The notes: generated by a model not told the origin, from the letters alone. Numbered from the stretch's first letter, positions 8,575 through 17,525 are shown. The stretch is DNA of 58,050 bases from PXAH01 sp964605645 (GCA_964605645.1 CAZSDJ010000005.1:1-58050), one strand, 5' to 3'. Translations and numbers: made by a program.

Positions 8575-9094
8575 AATTTTCTCCTTTTGAAAAAGCTTCT
8601 AAATTTTGTTTTAATTTATTTTGCTCCGGAAAAATATCTTTTAAAACAGAAATGACCGTTTCTCTTTTTGCTATTTTATCTACAGAAAAAATTATCCCTA
8701 AAGCAACAATGTTTGCAACTTTAATATTCCCGCAATCCAGCGCTATTTTATTTAAGGGAGCTTTAATTACTGTTGCGGCTTTATCGATATGAAAATTATC
8801 AATTAAATCTATATTTAAAATAATTTTTGTGCTATCAGTAAAACTCTTTTTAAATTTATGTAAAGAAGGTTTGTTAAAGATTACTGCTATGTCAGGAATC
8901 TTAATAAAGGGAGAGCTAATTGGGTTAGTTGCTATTTTTACAAAACAATGGGCGGTGCCGCCGCGCATTTCGGCTCCATAAGAAGGAAACCAACTGGTAT
9001 ATTTTTTTTCATATAATGCTGTTTGAGCTAAAATTTTTCCGAGCTTCATCATACCTTGGCCGCCAAAACCGGAAATTAATATATTCTTAATCAT
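8561..9094 (-). CDS. 2-oxoacid:ferredoxin oxidoreductase, gamma subunit
   Basis: This protein (177 residues) has the pyruvate/ketoisovalerate oxidoreductase gamma-domain signature: GFGGQGMMKLGKILAQTA at residues 9-26, SYGAEMRGGTAHCFV and a downstream PDIAVIFNKPSLHKF. It forms a four-subunit enzyme with the beta, alpha and ferredoxin-like delta genes immediately upstream (order delta, alpha, beta, gamma). The ATG overlaps the beta stop as ATGA. The complex converts a 2-oxoacid plus CoA to an acyl-CoA, CO2 and reduced ferredoxin, a hallmark of anaerobic metabolism. The substrate (2-oxoglutarate or branched-chain oxoacids) cannot be decided here. Confidence 0.9.
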   Translation of the reverse strand: MIKNILISGFGGQGMMKLGKILAQTALYEKKYTSWFPSYGAEMRGGTAHCFVKIATNPISSPFIKIPDIAVIFNKPSLHKFKKSFTDSTKIILNIDLIDNFHIDKAATVIKAPLNKIALDCGNIKVANIVALGIIFSVDKIAKRETVISVLKDIFPEQNKLKQNLEAFSKGENYVAS

Positions 9095-9846
9095 CTATTC
9101 TTTATCACTCCTAAAGGAAAAACTTTAGACATTTTTTCTTCTACCCATTTTCCTGCCTGCTGGGGCGTCTTTTGCCAAATTGTCGGACAAGAACTGAGTA
9201 TCTCCAGTAAAGAAAAACCTTTTTTATCCAGTTGTTTCTGAAAAGCTTCCTTAATATATTTACGAGTTTCTTTAATTCTCGCCGGATTGCTCACTGATGA
9301 CCTGGCCGCAAAGGAAACCCCTTCTAAACCGGCTAAAATATTAGAAATATCTAACGGCCAACCGTGGCCTGCTTTTGGATCTCTGCCTGTGGGGGTGGTT
9401 GTAGTTTTTTGATTTTTTAAGGTTGTTGGTGCCATCTGCCCGCCAGTCATCCCAAAACAAGCATTATTGATAAAAATACAAGTTACATTTTCGCCTCTAT
9501 TTGCGGCATGAATTGTTTCAGCCAACCCAATAGAAGCAAGATCGCCATCTCCCTGATAAGTAAATATAAAATTATCCGGCTGGCACCTCTTCATCCCGGT
9601 TGCAACCGCTAAAGCTCTGCCGTGAGCAGCTTCGGATACATCAAAGTTCCAATAATCATAAGCAAGAACTGCACAGCCTACCGGGGCAATCCCGATCACT
9701 TTTTGGCCTAAATTTAATTGATCTATCACTTCTGCTATTAATCTATGCGCGATACCGTGGCCGCAACCCGGGCAATAATGGGTTTCTGCATCTTTTAATG
9801 ACTTTGGTAATCCGTAGATTAATTTTTTATCTTTTTTTGAATCCAT
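9091..9846 (-). CDS. 2-oxoacid:ferredoxin oxidoreductase, beta (TPP) subunit
   Basis: The protein (251 residues) carries the CPGCGHGI motif at residues 25-32 and the thiamine pyrophosphate/Mg motif GDGDLASIGLAETIHAANRG, followed by INNACFGMTGGQMAPTT, which is typical of Kor/Vor beta subunits. It binds TPP and performs decarboxylation. Its start lies 28 bases inside the alpha gene, so the two are likely translated in concert. It does not carry the 4Fe-4S cysteine set of single-chain pyruvate:ferredoxin oxidoreductases. Confidence 0.92.
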   Translation of the reverse strand: MDSKKDKKLIYGLPKSLKDAETHYCPGCGHGIAHRLIAEVIDQLNLGQKVIGIAPVGCAVLAYDYWNFDVSEAAHGRALAVATGMKRCQPDNFIFTYQGDGDLASIGLAETIHAANRGENVTCIFINNACFGMTGGQMAPTTLKNQKTTTTPTGRDPKAGHGWPLDISNILAGLEGVSFAARSSVSNPARIKETRKYIKEAFQKQLDKKGFSLLEILSSCPTIWQKTPQQAGKWVEEKMSKVFPLGVIKNR

Positions 9847-10922
9847 TTTATTATTTGCTCTTCTTCCGGAATTCCACCACCGGCTCTGCCCATAAAGTAA
9901 ATATTATTATTAGCTAATATTAGTTTTACATCTTCAAGCATCTGCCCTAAAGATTGCTCTACGACAAATATTTTTTTTATTTTTTTTGCAATTCTTTTTA
10001 ACCCTTTTTCGGGATAAGGCCATAAACTGATTGGCCTGAACAAACCTATTTTTATCCCCATTTTTTGTAATTTATTAACCGCCTCTTGAACAATTCTTGC
10101 CTGTGAACCATAAGCTACAATTAAATATTCTGAATTTTTTATTTTATAACTAGCATATCTTTGTTCTTCGCTTTTAATTTTTTCCCATTTTTTCAGTAAT
10201 TTTTGATTGTGAGCTTCTAGTGCTCCGTCTTTTATAAACAGAGATCTGATGATAGCTTGTGGTTTATTTTTTTTGAGGCCTAAAGCCCAACTTTTAGCAG
10301 GCAACTTTTTCTTAAAATCTATTCTTTGGGCAAAGTTAACCGGTTCCATCATTTGGCCGATGATTGCATCAGCTAAAATCAAAACCGGTGTTCTATAAAA
10401 ATCCGCTAAATCAAAAGCTAATCTTGTCAGTTCTGCCGCCTCTTGCACTCCGGCCGGAGCTAAAACCGGCGTACAATAATCCCCGTGGCCGCCGCCGCGA
10501 GTCGATTGAAAATAATCGCTTTGAGAAGATGCAATATTGCCGAGGCCCGGGCCTCCTCTCATCACATTAATTATTACTGCCGGAAGTTCTGCGCCAGCTA
10601 AATAAGAGATCCCTTCCTGCTTTAACGATATACCGGGAGACGAAGATGAAGTCATCGCCCTTTTCCCTACTGCTGCTGCTCCAAATACCATATTGATTGC
10701 CGCCAGTTCTGATTCAGCTTGCAGAAAAACTTTATTATCTTGAGGCATTCTTTTTGCCATATAAGCTGTTAATTCATTTTGAGGCGTAATCGGATAACCG
10801 GCATAAAAATGACAATTCGCTCTAGCAGCAGCTTCCGCCATAGCTTCGTTGCCGGTCATAAGATGCAGGGAGCGGCCGCGGCCATTTTTTGCATTGTTAT
10901 TTCTTATATTATTCTTTTCCAT
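9819..10922 (-). CDS. 2-oxoacid:ferredoxin oxidoreductase, alpha subunit
   Basis: This is the alpha subunit of Kor/Vor type, about 367 residues. Motifs are MTGNEAMAEAAARANCHFYAGYPITPQNELT near the N-terminus and SSSSPGISLKQEGISYLAGAELPAVIINVMRGGPGLG, followed by a transketolase C-terminal-like part ending in GRAGGGIPEEEQI. The ATG at 10922 lies inside the end of the ferredoxin-like delta gene (14-base overlap). A longer in-frame start at 10952 is less likely. No good Shine-Dalgarno sequence is seen, consistent with coupling to the upstream gene. Confidence 0.92.
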   Translation of the reverse strand: MEKNNIRNNNAKNGRGRSLHLMTGNEAMAEAAARANCHFYAGYPITPQNELTAYMAKRMPQDNKVFLQAESELAAINMVFGAAAVGKRAMTSSSSPGISLKQEGISYLAGAELPAVIINVMRGGPGLGNIASSQSDYFQSTRGGGHGDYCTPVLAPAGVQEAAELTRLAFDLADFYRTPVLILADAIIGQMMEPVNFAQRIDFKKKLPAKSWALGLKKNKPQAIIRSLFIKDGALEAHNQKLLKKWEKIKSEEQRYASYKIKNSEYLIVAYGSQARIVQEAVNKLQKMGIKIGLFRPISLWPYPEKGLKRIAKKIKKIFVVEQSLGQMLEDVKLILANNNIYFMGRAGGGIPEEEQIIKWIQKKIKN

Positions 10923-11145
10923 AAATCTTAATACAAGTATCGGGGCAAACAATAAAACATGCTCCGCAACCTATACATTTATTATCTTTATTAGTTTTAG
11001 CGTACTTTAACCCTCTTTTATTTAAATCTTGAGAAAACAGCAAATGTTTGACAGGACAATAATATATACAAAGCCCACAACCTTTACATTTATCTTTTTC
11101 TATTTCTACTGTAAATTTATTAGTTGTTTTTTCTTTTTTCAACAT
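10909..11145 (-). CDS. 2-oxoacid:ferredoxin oxidoreductase, delta (2x4Fe-4S ferredoxin) subunit
   Basis: This 78-residue protein has two 4Fe-4S binding motifs, C-x2-C-x2-C-x3-C: CKGCGLCIYYCP and CIGCGACFIVCP. It is the electron-carrying delta subunit of the four-subunit oxidoreductase and opens the delta-alpha-beta-gamma gene order. It starts 7 bases before the dxs stop, so the oxidoreductase genes follow dxs in one transcription run. Confidence 0.92.
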   Translation of the reverse strand: MLKKEKTTNKFTVEIEKDKCKGCGLCIYYCPVKHLLFSQDLNKRGLKYAKTNKDNKCIGCGACFIVCPDTCIKIYGKE

Positions 11146-12989
11146 CTTAACTTTTTACATCTTTTAACTAAGCTTTCTGCATCTAAACCCAGCTCTTTAA
11201 ATAATTGATCCCTGTTTCCGGCCGGAATAAATTGATCCGGTAAACCTAAATTAATTATTTTCACCCCTTGAAAATCACCTTGTTTGCAATAAGCTGAAAC
11301 TTCTTGCCCCCAGCCGCCGGATAATGCCCCTTCCTCAACTGTTATTATTGTTTGATACTCTGTGAATAATTCATCCAATAAAGATTTATCCAATGGCTTT
11401 ATGAATCTGGCGTTTACTAACCCTACATTTATCCCTTGTTTAGCTAAAATATTTTTAGCCTTTATTGCCTCTTTTACCATTGAACCTAACGCCACTATAC
11501 ATAAGCCTTTTCCTTTTGATAAAACCTGAGCTTTACCCAATTCTAAAGCTTCACTTTCTCCCAAAAGATAAGCACTATCTTTGGGGAAGCGGATTGCAAC
11601 CGCTTTATCTAAGCTTAAGGCAAACTGAATACTATCTTCAAGTTCTTTTTTATCTTTTGGCGCCATAGAAACAATATTAGGGATAAGCTTCATGAAACCA
11701 ATATCAAAAGCACCATGATGTGTGGGGCCGTCTTTTCCCACTAGCCCCGCCCTATCTATGGCAAAAACCACCGGAAGATTTTGTAAAGCTACATCGTGAA
11801 TAATTTGATCAAAGGCCCGCTGCAAAAATGTTGAATAAATTGCAACGACAGGTTTTTTACCTTCTTTAGCTAATCCGCTGGCTAACCCTACCGCATGGCC
11901 TTCGGCAATGCCTACATCAAAAAATCTATCAGGAATTTCTTGCTTGAATTTAGAAAGGCCGGTCCCTTCCGGCATCGCCGCGGTAATCGCTGTAATCCTT
12001 TTATCAATTTTAGCTAAATCAACTAATTTCTCGGCAAAAACTTGGCTAAAACTTTTTGTTTTTGGCTGGCAGTGTTTGCCTGTATTTAAATCAAAGGCTG
12101 ACACACCATGAAAAAGCTCGGGTTTTTCTTCAGCTATTCTATAGCCTTTACCTTTTTTGGTAATAATATGTAAAATTCGCGGGCCCTCTAAAGACAAAAC
12201 ATTTTTTAAAGTCGGTATTAGTTCTTCTAAATTGTGCCCGTCAATCGGGCCAAAATAACGAAATCCTAATTCTTCAAAAAACATACCGGGTACAACCAGG
12301 CCCTTTAAGGTTTCTTCAAATTTTTTTACTTTCGGGATAAATTTTTTTGCCAACGGGATATGATTTAAAAAAGTTTCCATCTCTATTCGCAAGCGATTGT
12401 AAGTGGGGTTTGCTATCAGCCGAGTCAGATATTTACTTAAAGCTCCCACCGAAGGAGAAATACTCATATCATTGTGATTTAAAATAACTAGCACATTACT
12501 CTTGCGATGCCCGCAAGAATTCAAAGCTTCAAAACTCATCCCGCCGGTTAACGAACCATCACCAATTACAGCTATTACTTTTGAATTATCTTTTTTTAAT
12601 CTTTTTGCTTCTGCTATCCCTTGTGCCCAAGAGATAGCAGTTGAAGCATGCCCGGATATATAACTATCATAAATTGATTCATTAAAATTAGGAAATCCTG
12701 AAATACCTTTATAGCTGCGCAAACTGGCAAAACTATCTCTTCTTCCGGTAAGAAGTTTATGAGCATAAGTTTGATGCCCCACATCAAAGATAATTTTATC
12801 TTCCGGAGTATCACAACAAAAATGTAAAGCTATGCACAACTCCACTGCGCCTAAAGAGGAAGCTAAGTGCCCTCCTGTTTTGGCCACAATATTTATAATC
12901 TGTGTACGCAGCTCTTTGGCCAATATTTCTAATTGCCGTAAACTTTTTTTTCTTAAATCTTTTGGCGAATTAATTTTTTCTAAAATCAT
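11139..12989 (-). CDS. dxs: 1-deoxy-D-xylulose-5-phosphate synthase
   Basis: This TPP-dependent enzyme condenses pyruvate and glyceraldehyde-3-phosphate in the first step of the MEP isoprenoid pathway. The length of 616 residues is normal. Motifs are GGHLASSLGAVELCIALH, DVGHQTYAHKLLTGR, the TPP motif VIGDGSLTGGMSFEALN, GPIDGHNLEEL, and the transketolase-like DRAGLVGKDGPTHHG. It is followed by the oxidoreductase operon and preceded by a small PilZ gene. Confidence 0.96.
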   Translation of the reverse strand: MILEKINSPKDLRKKSLRQLEILAKELRTQIINIVAKTGGHLASSLGAVELCIALHFCCDTPEDKIIFDVGHQTYAHKLLTGRRDSFASLRSYKGISGFPNFNESIYDSYISGHASTAISWAQGIAEAKRLKKDNSKVIAVIGDGSLTGGMSFEALNSCGHRKSNVLVILNHNDMSISPSVGALSKYLTRLIANPTYNRLRIEMETFLNHIPLAKKFIPKVKKFEETLKGLVVPGMFFEELGFRYFGPIDGHNLEELIPTLKNVLSLEGPRILHIITKKGKGYRIAEEKPELFHGVSAFDLNTGKHCQPKTKSFSQVFAEKLVDLAKIDKRITAITAAMPEGTGLSKFKQEIPDRFFDVGIAEGHAVGLASGLAKEGKKPVVAIYSTFLQRAFDQIIHDVALQNLPVVFAIDRAGLVGKDGPTHHGAFDIGFMKLIPNIVSMAPKDKKELEDSIQFALSLDKAVAIRFPKDSAYLLGESEALELGKAQVLSKGKGLCIVALGSMVKEAIKAKNILAKQGINVGLVNARFIKPLDKSLLDELFTEYQTIITVEEGALSGGWGQEVSAYCKQGDFQGVKIINLGLPDQFIPAGNRDQLFKELGLDAESLVKRCKKLRC

Positions 12990-13013
12990 AATTACAAATA
13001 ATAATCTTAATTG

Positions 13014-13355
13014 CTACATTAAAGATTTAACAAAAATATCAATATTTTCTCTATCTTTTTGAGAAATTTGATGGAATTCTATACCAATATCAAATTTAGC
13101 TTCACCTTTATTGTTATTTCTTTCAACAAGCCAAACAACTTTTCCTTTGCACTCAATTGGTTCCTTTAAAAGATAAAGCTTTAGCCCAACATTAGAACCA
13201 ACTGGTAAATTTTCATCAATCAAAACCCTTATCCCGCCTGCTCCAATATTTTCAGTGTTGCACTTAATAATGTGCAAAGGGGCGGTTAATATGTAAATTC
13301 GACAAGGAAATTTTGCTCTCTTGAATCTTCTTCTTTCATCGTTTATTTGTGTCAT
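13014..13355 (-). CDS. small single-domain PilZ protein (probable c-di-GMP receptor)
   Basis: This 113-residue protein has PilZ features: an N-terminal basic RRRFKRAKFPC segment (residues 8-18) matching the RxxxR motif, and NIGAGGIRVLIDE (about 37-49) matching the D/NxSxxG motif with Gly in place of Ser. A C-terminal beta strand ends in DIGIEFHQIS. PilZ proteins bind cyclic di-GMP and regulate motility, envelope or export systems. No partner domain is fused, so the target is unknown. The gene lies between ymdB and dxs with short gaps. A second, much larger PilZ protein is encoded at 38.6 kb. Confidence 0.75.
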   Translation of the reverse strand: MTQINDERRRFKRAKFPCRIYILTAPLHIIKCNTENIGAGGIRVLIDENLPVGSNVGLKLYLLKEPIECKGKVVWLVERNNNKGEAKFDIGIEFHQISQKDRENIDIFVKSLM

Positions 13356-13365
13356 TTTTTAACCT

Positions 13366-14151
13366 CTACTTTAAATCTTTTTCCCGATACTCAATCCTTT
13401 CTATACTGAGGGCCCTGCCTTCTTTTTCATCTATATTCAGCAGTACACCTTGAATACGTAAATCTCCTTTGGCTAAATTAGAACGAACCGGCATATTGGT
13501 AATAAACCTTTCGATAATTTGTGATTTTTGCCGGCCTAATACAGAATCAAAACTGCCAGTCATGCCCAAATCAGTGACATAAGCTGTAAACTGATCAATT
13601 ATTCTTTGGTCTGCGGTGGGAATATGGGTATGAGTCCCTAATACTGCCGAAACTTTTCCTGCTAAAAAATAACCCATTGCCACCTTTTCACTAGTTGCCT
13701 CCGCATGCATATCCACAATAATAATTTTAGCTTTTTCTTTGATTTGAGGAAGGATTTTGCTTACCGCTTTAAAAGGGCAATCTACGGGGTTCATAAATAC
13801 TCTTCCTAACAAATTTAAAACAGCAACTTTTACCCCATTTACTTCCTTTATTATATATCCGGATCCGGCTGCAAGCTCTCCATAATTAAAAGGCCTAATT
13901 AAGGGCATACTTTCTAAAACTTGCCGCGCTTCTTTTTTTTTGTAGATATGGTCACCGGAGGTAATAATATCGACACCAGCATCAAAAATATCTTTAGCGG
14001 TGTTAGGGGTGATACTTGATCCGCCGGCTGCATTCTCACCATTGGCAATCACTAACTCTGCTTTAGTTTTTTCTCGAAGTGAAGATAGGGCTTTTTTAAG
14101 AAATTGGCGGGCAGGTTTCCCTACAATATCTCCCAAAAATAAAATTTTCAT
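13366..14151 (-). CDS. ymdB: YmdB family metallophosphoesterase
   Basis: This is a 261-residue calcineurin-like phosphoesterase of the TIGR00282/YmdB family. It has the GDIVGKPARQF metal-binding start (residues 7-17), NGENAAGG, TSGDHIY, VDMHAEATSEK and the C-terminal GTHTHIPTADQRI and TDLGMTGS motifs. Bacillus YmdB is a 2',3'-cyclic-nucleotide phosphodiesterase linked to biofilm decisions and is encoded next to rny, as here. The gap to rny holds an inverted word repeat that may separate their expression. Confidence 0.9.
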   Translation of the reverse strand: MKILFLGDIVGKPARQFLKKALSSLREKTKAELVIANGENAAGGSSITPNTAKDIFDAGVDIITSGDHIYKKKEARQVLESMPLIRPFNYGELAAGSGYIIKEVNGVKVAVLNLLGRVFMNPVDCPFKAVSKILPQIKEKAKIIIVDMHAEATSEKVAMGYFLAGKVSAVLGTHTHIPTADQRIIDQFTAYVTDLGMTGSFDSVLGRQKSQIIERFITNMPVRSNLAKGDLRIQGVLLNIDEKEGRALSIERIEYREKDLK

Positions 14152-14200
14152 AAGTTTAATATTTTAACTCTAATTATCCGGTTAAACAACCTCTTTAATT

Positions 14201-14278
14201 AGTCCTAAGTCTACAGTCCTATGTCCTATGTCTCTTTTGTTTTATTGACTTAGAACTTTGAACCTAAAACTTAGGACT
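14201..14278. repeat. AGTCCTAAGT inverted word repeat between rny and ymdB
   Basis: A perfect 10-bp inverted repeat (AGTCCTAAGT 14201-14210 with ACTTAGGACT 14269-14278) encloses degenerate copies of the same 7-base word (AGTCCTA, TGTCCTA, TTAGAAC, CCTAAAA). The same word family builds the palindrome at 56259-56338 downstream of the NIF3-like gene. It may fold as an intercistronic hairpin. The origin is unknown. Confidence 0.65.
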
Positions 14279-14279
14279 T

Positions 14280-15827
14280 TTATTTGGCGTAATCTATGGC
14301 TCGGGTTTCTCTGATAACCACTACTTTAATATTACCGGGATAATCCATCTCATTTTCTAATTTCTTTTTTACTTCATGCGAAAGCAAATAGATCCCCTGA
14401 TCATTGATTTTGTTCGGCTTCACAATTACTCTAATTTCCCGTCCAGCCTGAATTGCAAAACTCTTTTCAACCCCTTCAAAGGAATTAGCTATTGATTCTA
14501 ACTTCTTGAGGCGTTTCACATAAGTCTCCAGTGTTTCCCTTCTGGCCCCAGGCCTTGATGCAGATATTGCATCAGCAACTTGAGCCAGAGTAGAATAAAG
14601 TGAATTAGATTCTACCTCTTCGTGGTGCGACTCAGCCGAATTAATGATTATTTCCGATTCACCATATTTCTTTAATAAATCAGATCCAATCTGAGCGTGA
14701 GTCCCTTCAACCTGATGGTCAATTGCTTTTCCGATATCATGAAGAAGCCCGGCTCGGGAAGCAATTTGAGAATCCAGGCCAATTTCAGAAGCTAAAATTC
14801 CCATAATAATCGCAACTTCTTTGGAATGCTGCAGAGCATTCTGGCCAAAACTTGTTCTATATTTAAGTTTGCCGAGAAGCTTTATTAACTCCGGATGAAG
14901 ATTGTGCACTCCGATGTCAAAAGCTAGCGATTTGCCTTCTTCAATTAATTTTTTATCAAATTCTTGTTTTGTTTTCTCAACTACTTCTTCAATCCGGGCT
15001 GGATGAATCCTGCCGTCCTGAACTAATTTTTCTAAAGCAATTCTAGCAATTTCCCTTCTTACCGGGTCAAAGCCGGAAATACTTACTGCTTCTGGGGTAT
15101 CATCGATTACTAAATCTATGCCGGTTGCCATTTCAAAAGCCCTGATATTTCTGCCTTCTCTGCCGATGATTCTTCCCTTTATTTCATCATTAGGCAAAGG
15201 CACTACACTCACTGTGGTTTCTGTTGTATGTTCCACAGCACACCTTTGAATGGCTTGCGACACAATTTCTTTGGCTTTTTGCTCTGATTCTTCTTCGATA
15301 GCTTCTATAGTCTGCTTAACCATTTTTGCTTTATCAGCCCTTAATTCTTCTTCATAACGTTCCAAAAGGAGCTCCCTGGCTTGTTGAGGGCTTAAAGAAG
15401 AAATGGTTTCTAATTTTTTCTTTTCTTCATCGATTAACCTTTCTAATTCACCTTCTTTATTGGATAAGTCTTGTTCTTTCTTGTCTATTATTTCTTGTTT
15501 CCGGTCAATATCGGTTTCTTTTTTTTCAATAAAATCGAGTCTTTTTTCAAGATTCTCTTCTCTTTGGGTAATTCTATCTTCAAGTTGACGCAGTTCGTCT
15601 CTTTTTGAAGAATTTTTTTTATCAAATTCAACTCGTAGCTTATAAAGAAGTTCTTTACCGTCTAAATCGGCTTTCCTTTTAATTTCTTCAGCTTTAATCT
15701 CTGCTTCTTTTAATAATTTTGAAGCATTCTCTTTTACTTTTTTAGTTTTATTTTTCTCAATAGTTTTCCCTATCAGCCATCCGGAAATCAAACCTCCTGC
15801 AATAGCTGCTGATACAATGATAATCAT
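14280..15827 (-). CDS. rny: ribonuclease Y
   Basis: This is a membrane-anchored endoribonuclease that starts mRNA decay. An N-terminal transmembrane segment (IIIVSAAIAGGLISGWLIG) is followed by a long coiled coil (residues 30-170), a KH domain with GRIIGREGRNIRAFE, and an HD domain with the LLHDIGKAIDH metal motif and AESHHEEVE. The length of about 515 residues is normal. The ATG at 15827 is chosen because AGGAGG lies six bases upstream; a GTG codon immediately before it is less likely. Confidence 0.95.
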   Translation of the reverse strand: MIIIVSAAIAGGLISGWLIGKTIEKNKTKKVKENASKLLKEAEIKAEEIKRKADLDGKELLYKLRVEFDKKNSSKRDELRQLEDRITQREENLEKRLDFIEKKETDIDRKQEIIDKKEQDLSNKEGELERLIDEEKKKLETISSLSPQQARELLLERYEEELRADKAKMVKQTIEAIEEESEQKAKEIVSQAIQRCAVEHTTETTVSVVPLPNDEIKGRIIGREGRNIRAFEMATGIDLVIDDTPEAVSISGFDPVRREIARIALEKLVQDGRIHPARIEEVVEKTKQEFDKKLIEEGKSLAFDIGVHNLHPELIKLLGKLKYRTSFGQNALQHSKEVAIIMGILASEIGLDSQIASRAGLLHDIGKAIDHQVEGTHAQIGSDLLKKYGESEIIINSAESHHEEVESNSLYSTLAQVADAISASRPGARRETLETYVKRLKKLESIANSFEGVEKSFAIQAGREIRVIVKPNKINDQGIYLLSHEVKKKLENEMDYPGNIKVVVIRETRAIDYAK

Positions 15828-15874
15828 CACTAACCTCCTAATTAAAAATTAAATTGTCTTTTTGTTAGAGTAGC

Positions 15875-16450
15875 TTAAATAATATAGCTTTCTGTAATTA
15901 TCATATCTACTCTTTGATCTGTGAGAAGATTAGTAGGAAGGCTTTCTAAAATTTGGAAGTCAAAGGCAACTCCCACTTTATTAGTAGAATTAGGTAATTT
16001 TCCCAAGAGGCGGTCATAAAAACCTCCACCTCTTCCCAATCTATTTTTGAGACGGTCAAAAGCTAGACCGGGTACAATTACAGTATCTATTTCCCTAATA
16101 TCTAATTCTTTTGCTTTTTCCTTATTAGGCTCTTTTATCCCAAAAGTTCCTTTGACCAAGTTACTTTCTAAGTTATTAATTTGAAATATTCGCAAATTTT
16201 TATTTGCAAAATCTGTAACCGGTAAACAAACTTTTTTATTTGAAAATGCCTTCCTGATAATCTCTCTTACATCTACCTCTCCCTTTAGAGGGTAATAAAA
16301 CAAAATAACTTCTGAATCCTTATATAAAGATAAACTTGATAATTTAATTTCAACATTTTTACTCCTCCTTCTCAATTCATTTTTGGCAAGCGACACTAAT
16401 TTTGTCAGCATCTGCTTCCTTAATTGTTCTTTTTGTTGTTTTTTTACCAT
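15875..16450 (-). CDS. 5-formyltetrahydrofolate cyclo-ligase family protein
   Basis: This is an ATP-dependent enzyme converting 5-formyl-THF to 5,10-methenyl-THF. The family fingerprint GLAFDRLKNRLGRGGGFYDRLL is complete near residues 135-156 of 191. The N-terminal K-rich helix (QKEQLRKQML) and YYPLKGEVDV are also typical. It links to the glycine cleavage system through the folate pool. The ATG at 16450 is preferred over a GTG two codons upstream. The promoter -10 at 16463-16468 leaves only a few leader bases, so the mRNA may be nearly leaderless. Confidence 0.88.
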   Translation of the reverse strand: MVKKQQKEQLRKQMLTKLVSLAKNELRRRSKNVEIKLSSLSLYKDSEVILFYYPLKGEVDVREIIRKAFSNKKVCLPVTDFANKNLRIFQINNLESNLVKGTFGIKEPNKEKAKELDIREIDTVIVPGLAFDRLKNRLGRGGGFYDRLLGKLPNSTNKVGVAFDFQILESLPTNLLTDQRVDMIITESYII

Positions 16451-16462
16451 TTCCACATTGTA

Positions 16463-16490
16463 ATTATATCATTTTTCGCTGCTAAGTAAA
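16463..16490 (-). promoter_or_regulatory. sigma70-like promoter for the fthC-rny run
   Basis: Read on the minus strand, TTTACT (16490-16485) and a perfect TATAAT (16468-16463) are spaced by 16 bases. The predicted transcript start falls within a few bases of the cyclo-ligase start codon, so there is almost no 5' leader. Confidence 0.6.
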
Positions 16491-16584
16491 TTGTATTTCT
16501 CCGCTAAAAATAGAGGAAAATCGTAGCTTATTCGGATTTTTTCTATTATTAAAATAAAACCATCTCTAATTTGCTAATTTTAAT

Positions 16585-17391
16585 CTATTTTTGGCAAATA
16601 ATTCCCAAGGCTTTTTGATCAAATCTTATTCCTCTAAAGCCTGTTTTTTTTAATTTTCCTTTAATTTTAGCCGGAAAGTTATAACCTCTTTTTATTTTAT
16701 ATAACGGTGCATAATGAAACAACCTGCCGCCTCTTCTTAGAGCACTCTTTAATTTAAGATAAAAATCCTCAGAAAAAAGTACCGGGGCCAACTTAAAAGT
16801 TGGCGGATCATGGATTATGCAATCAAATGAATTTTCAAAAGCTGCTATTTGCTGAGAAATGTCTTTTTTATGGATTGTTATTTTTTGATCATTAAAAAGC
16901 TTTCTCGATAAAGGATTTATTTTAGCCATGCTGTAAACATTTTCATCTTTTTCAAATGTTTCAATCTGGTCAGAATGGTCTTTTGCTAAAATCGCGGTAT
17001 AACCTAACCCCATACAAGTATCTAAAACATAGCCAAAAGGTTTAATTAATTTTATCTTAGCTTCGGTATCTTTTTTCGGAGATTTTAACTGATGCATGGG
17101 AACCGATGAAATTGAAATAGTCGGCCAATCAGGGGTAGGAACAAGCTTATATAGTTTTTTAGTTTTATCTGAAAAAAAGACTATCTTGGTTAAACCTTCT
17201 TTATTAACTAAATAACAAAAATTATCTTTGAGTTTGCAATCTAGACTTACTCTAAATTGATCCGCTAAAACAACACTGTCTTTGGTGCGCCAAGCAGTTA
17301 TTTTCACAGTTTCAAAATCCACCATTAATGAAAAAATACTCCCCGGTTTTTGTTTTTTTATTTGATTCCATTCTCTTGTAGTGATTATCAT
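16585..17391 (-). CDS. COG2521-type (archaeal-like) SAM-dependent methyltransferase
   Basis: This is a class I methyltransferase of about 268 residues. The SAM-binding motif is VLDTCMGLGYTAILAK, the acidic strand is ETFEKDENVYSMAKINPLSR, and the catalytic-type motif is IIHDPPTFKLAPVLFSEDFY followed by LRRGGRLFHYAP. This combination is characteristic of the predicted archaeal methyltransferase family COG2521, whose substrate is unknown to me. It is rare in bacteria, so transfer from an archaeon is plausible. The start at 17391 is chosen because AAGG precedes it at good spacing; a longer start at 17418 exists. The gene diverges from the plus-strand HU gene. Confidence 0.75.
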   Translation of the reverse strand: MIITTREWNQIKKQKPGSIFSLMVDFETVKITAWRTKDSVVLADQFRVSLDCKLKDNFCYLVNKEGLTKIVFFSDKTKKLYKLVPTPDWPTISISSVPMHQLKSPKKDTEAKIKLIKPFGYVLDTCMGLGYTAILAKDHSDQIETFEKDENVYSMAKINPLSRKLFNDQKITIHKKDISQQIAAFENSFDCIIHDPPTFKLAPVLFSEDFYLKLKSALRRGGRLFHYAPLYKIKRGYNFPAKIKGKLKKTGFRGIRFDQKALGIICQK

Positions 17392-17449
17392 GCCTTTATT
17401 ATAAAAACTTCCGGCCAATATGCAATTTAAGAAATTTTAATTTATTTTC

Positions 17450-17477
17450 TTGACAAGGAATTTTTGAGCTATAAAAT
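17450..17477 (+). promoter_or_regulatory. sigma70-like promoter of the HU gene
   Basis: A consensus TTGACA at 17450-17455 and TAAAAT at 17472-17477 are spaced by 16 bases (TATAAA at 17470-17475 is an alternative -10). About 45 bases separate this from the HU start codon. This is the only clear plus-strand promoter in the window. Confidence 0.65.
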
Positions 17478-17525
17478 AAGAAAAGTATTGAAAATATTAA
17501 CTTTTTTAGAAAAAGGAGGTTTTTG

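Noticed and set aside
15326..15588. Plus-strand open frames opposite RNase Y
   Set aside because: They are shadows of the coiled-coil codons of rny, lack ribosome sites and have no recognisable domains.
16457..16584. 6S RNA next to the formyl-THF cyclo-ligase gene
   Set aside because: Gene neighbourhood would fit, but the gap is only 128 bases, AT-rich, carries a promoter and lacks the long central-bubble hairpin.
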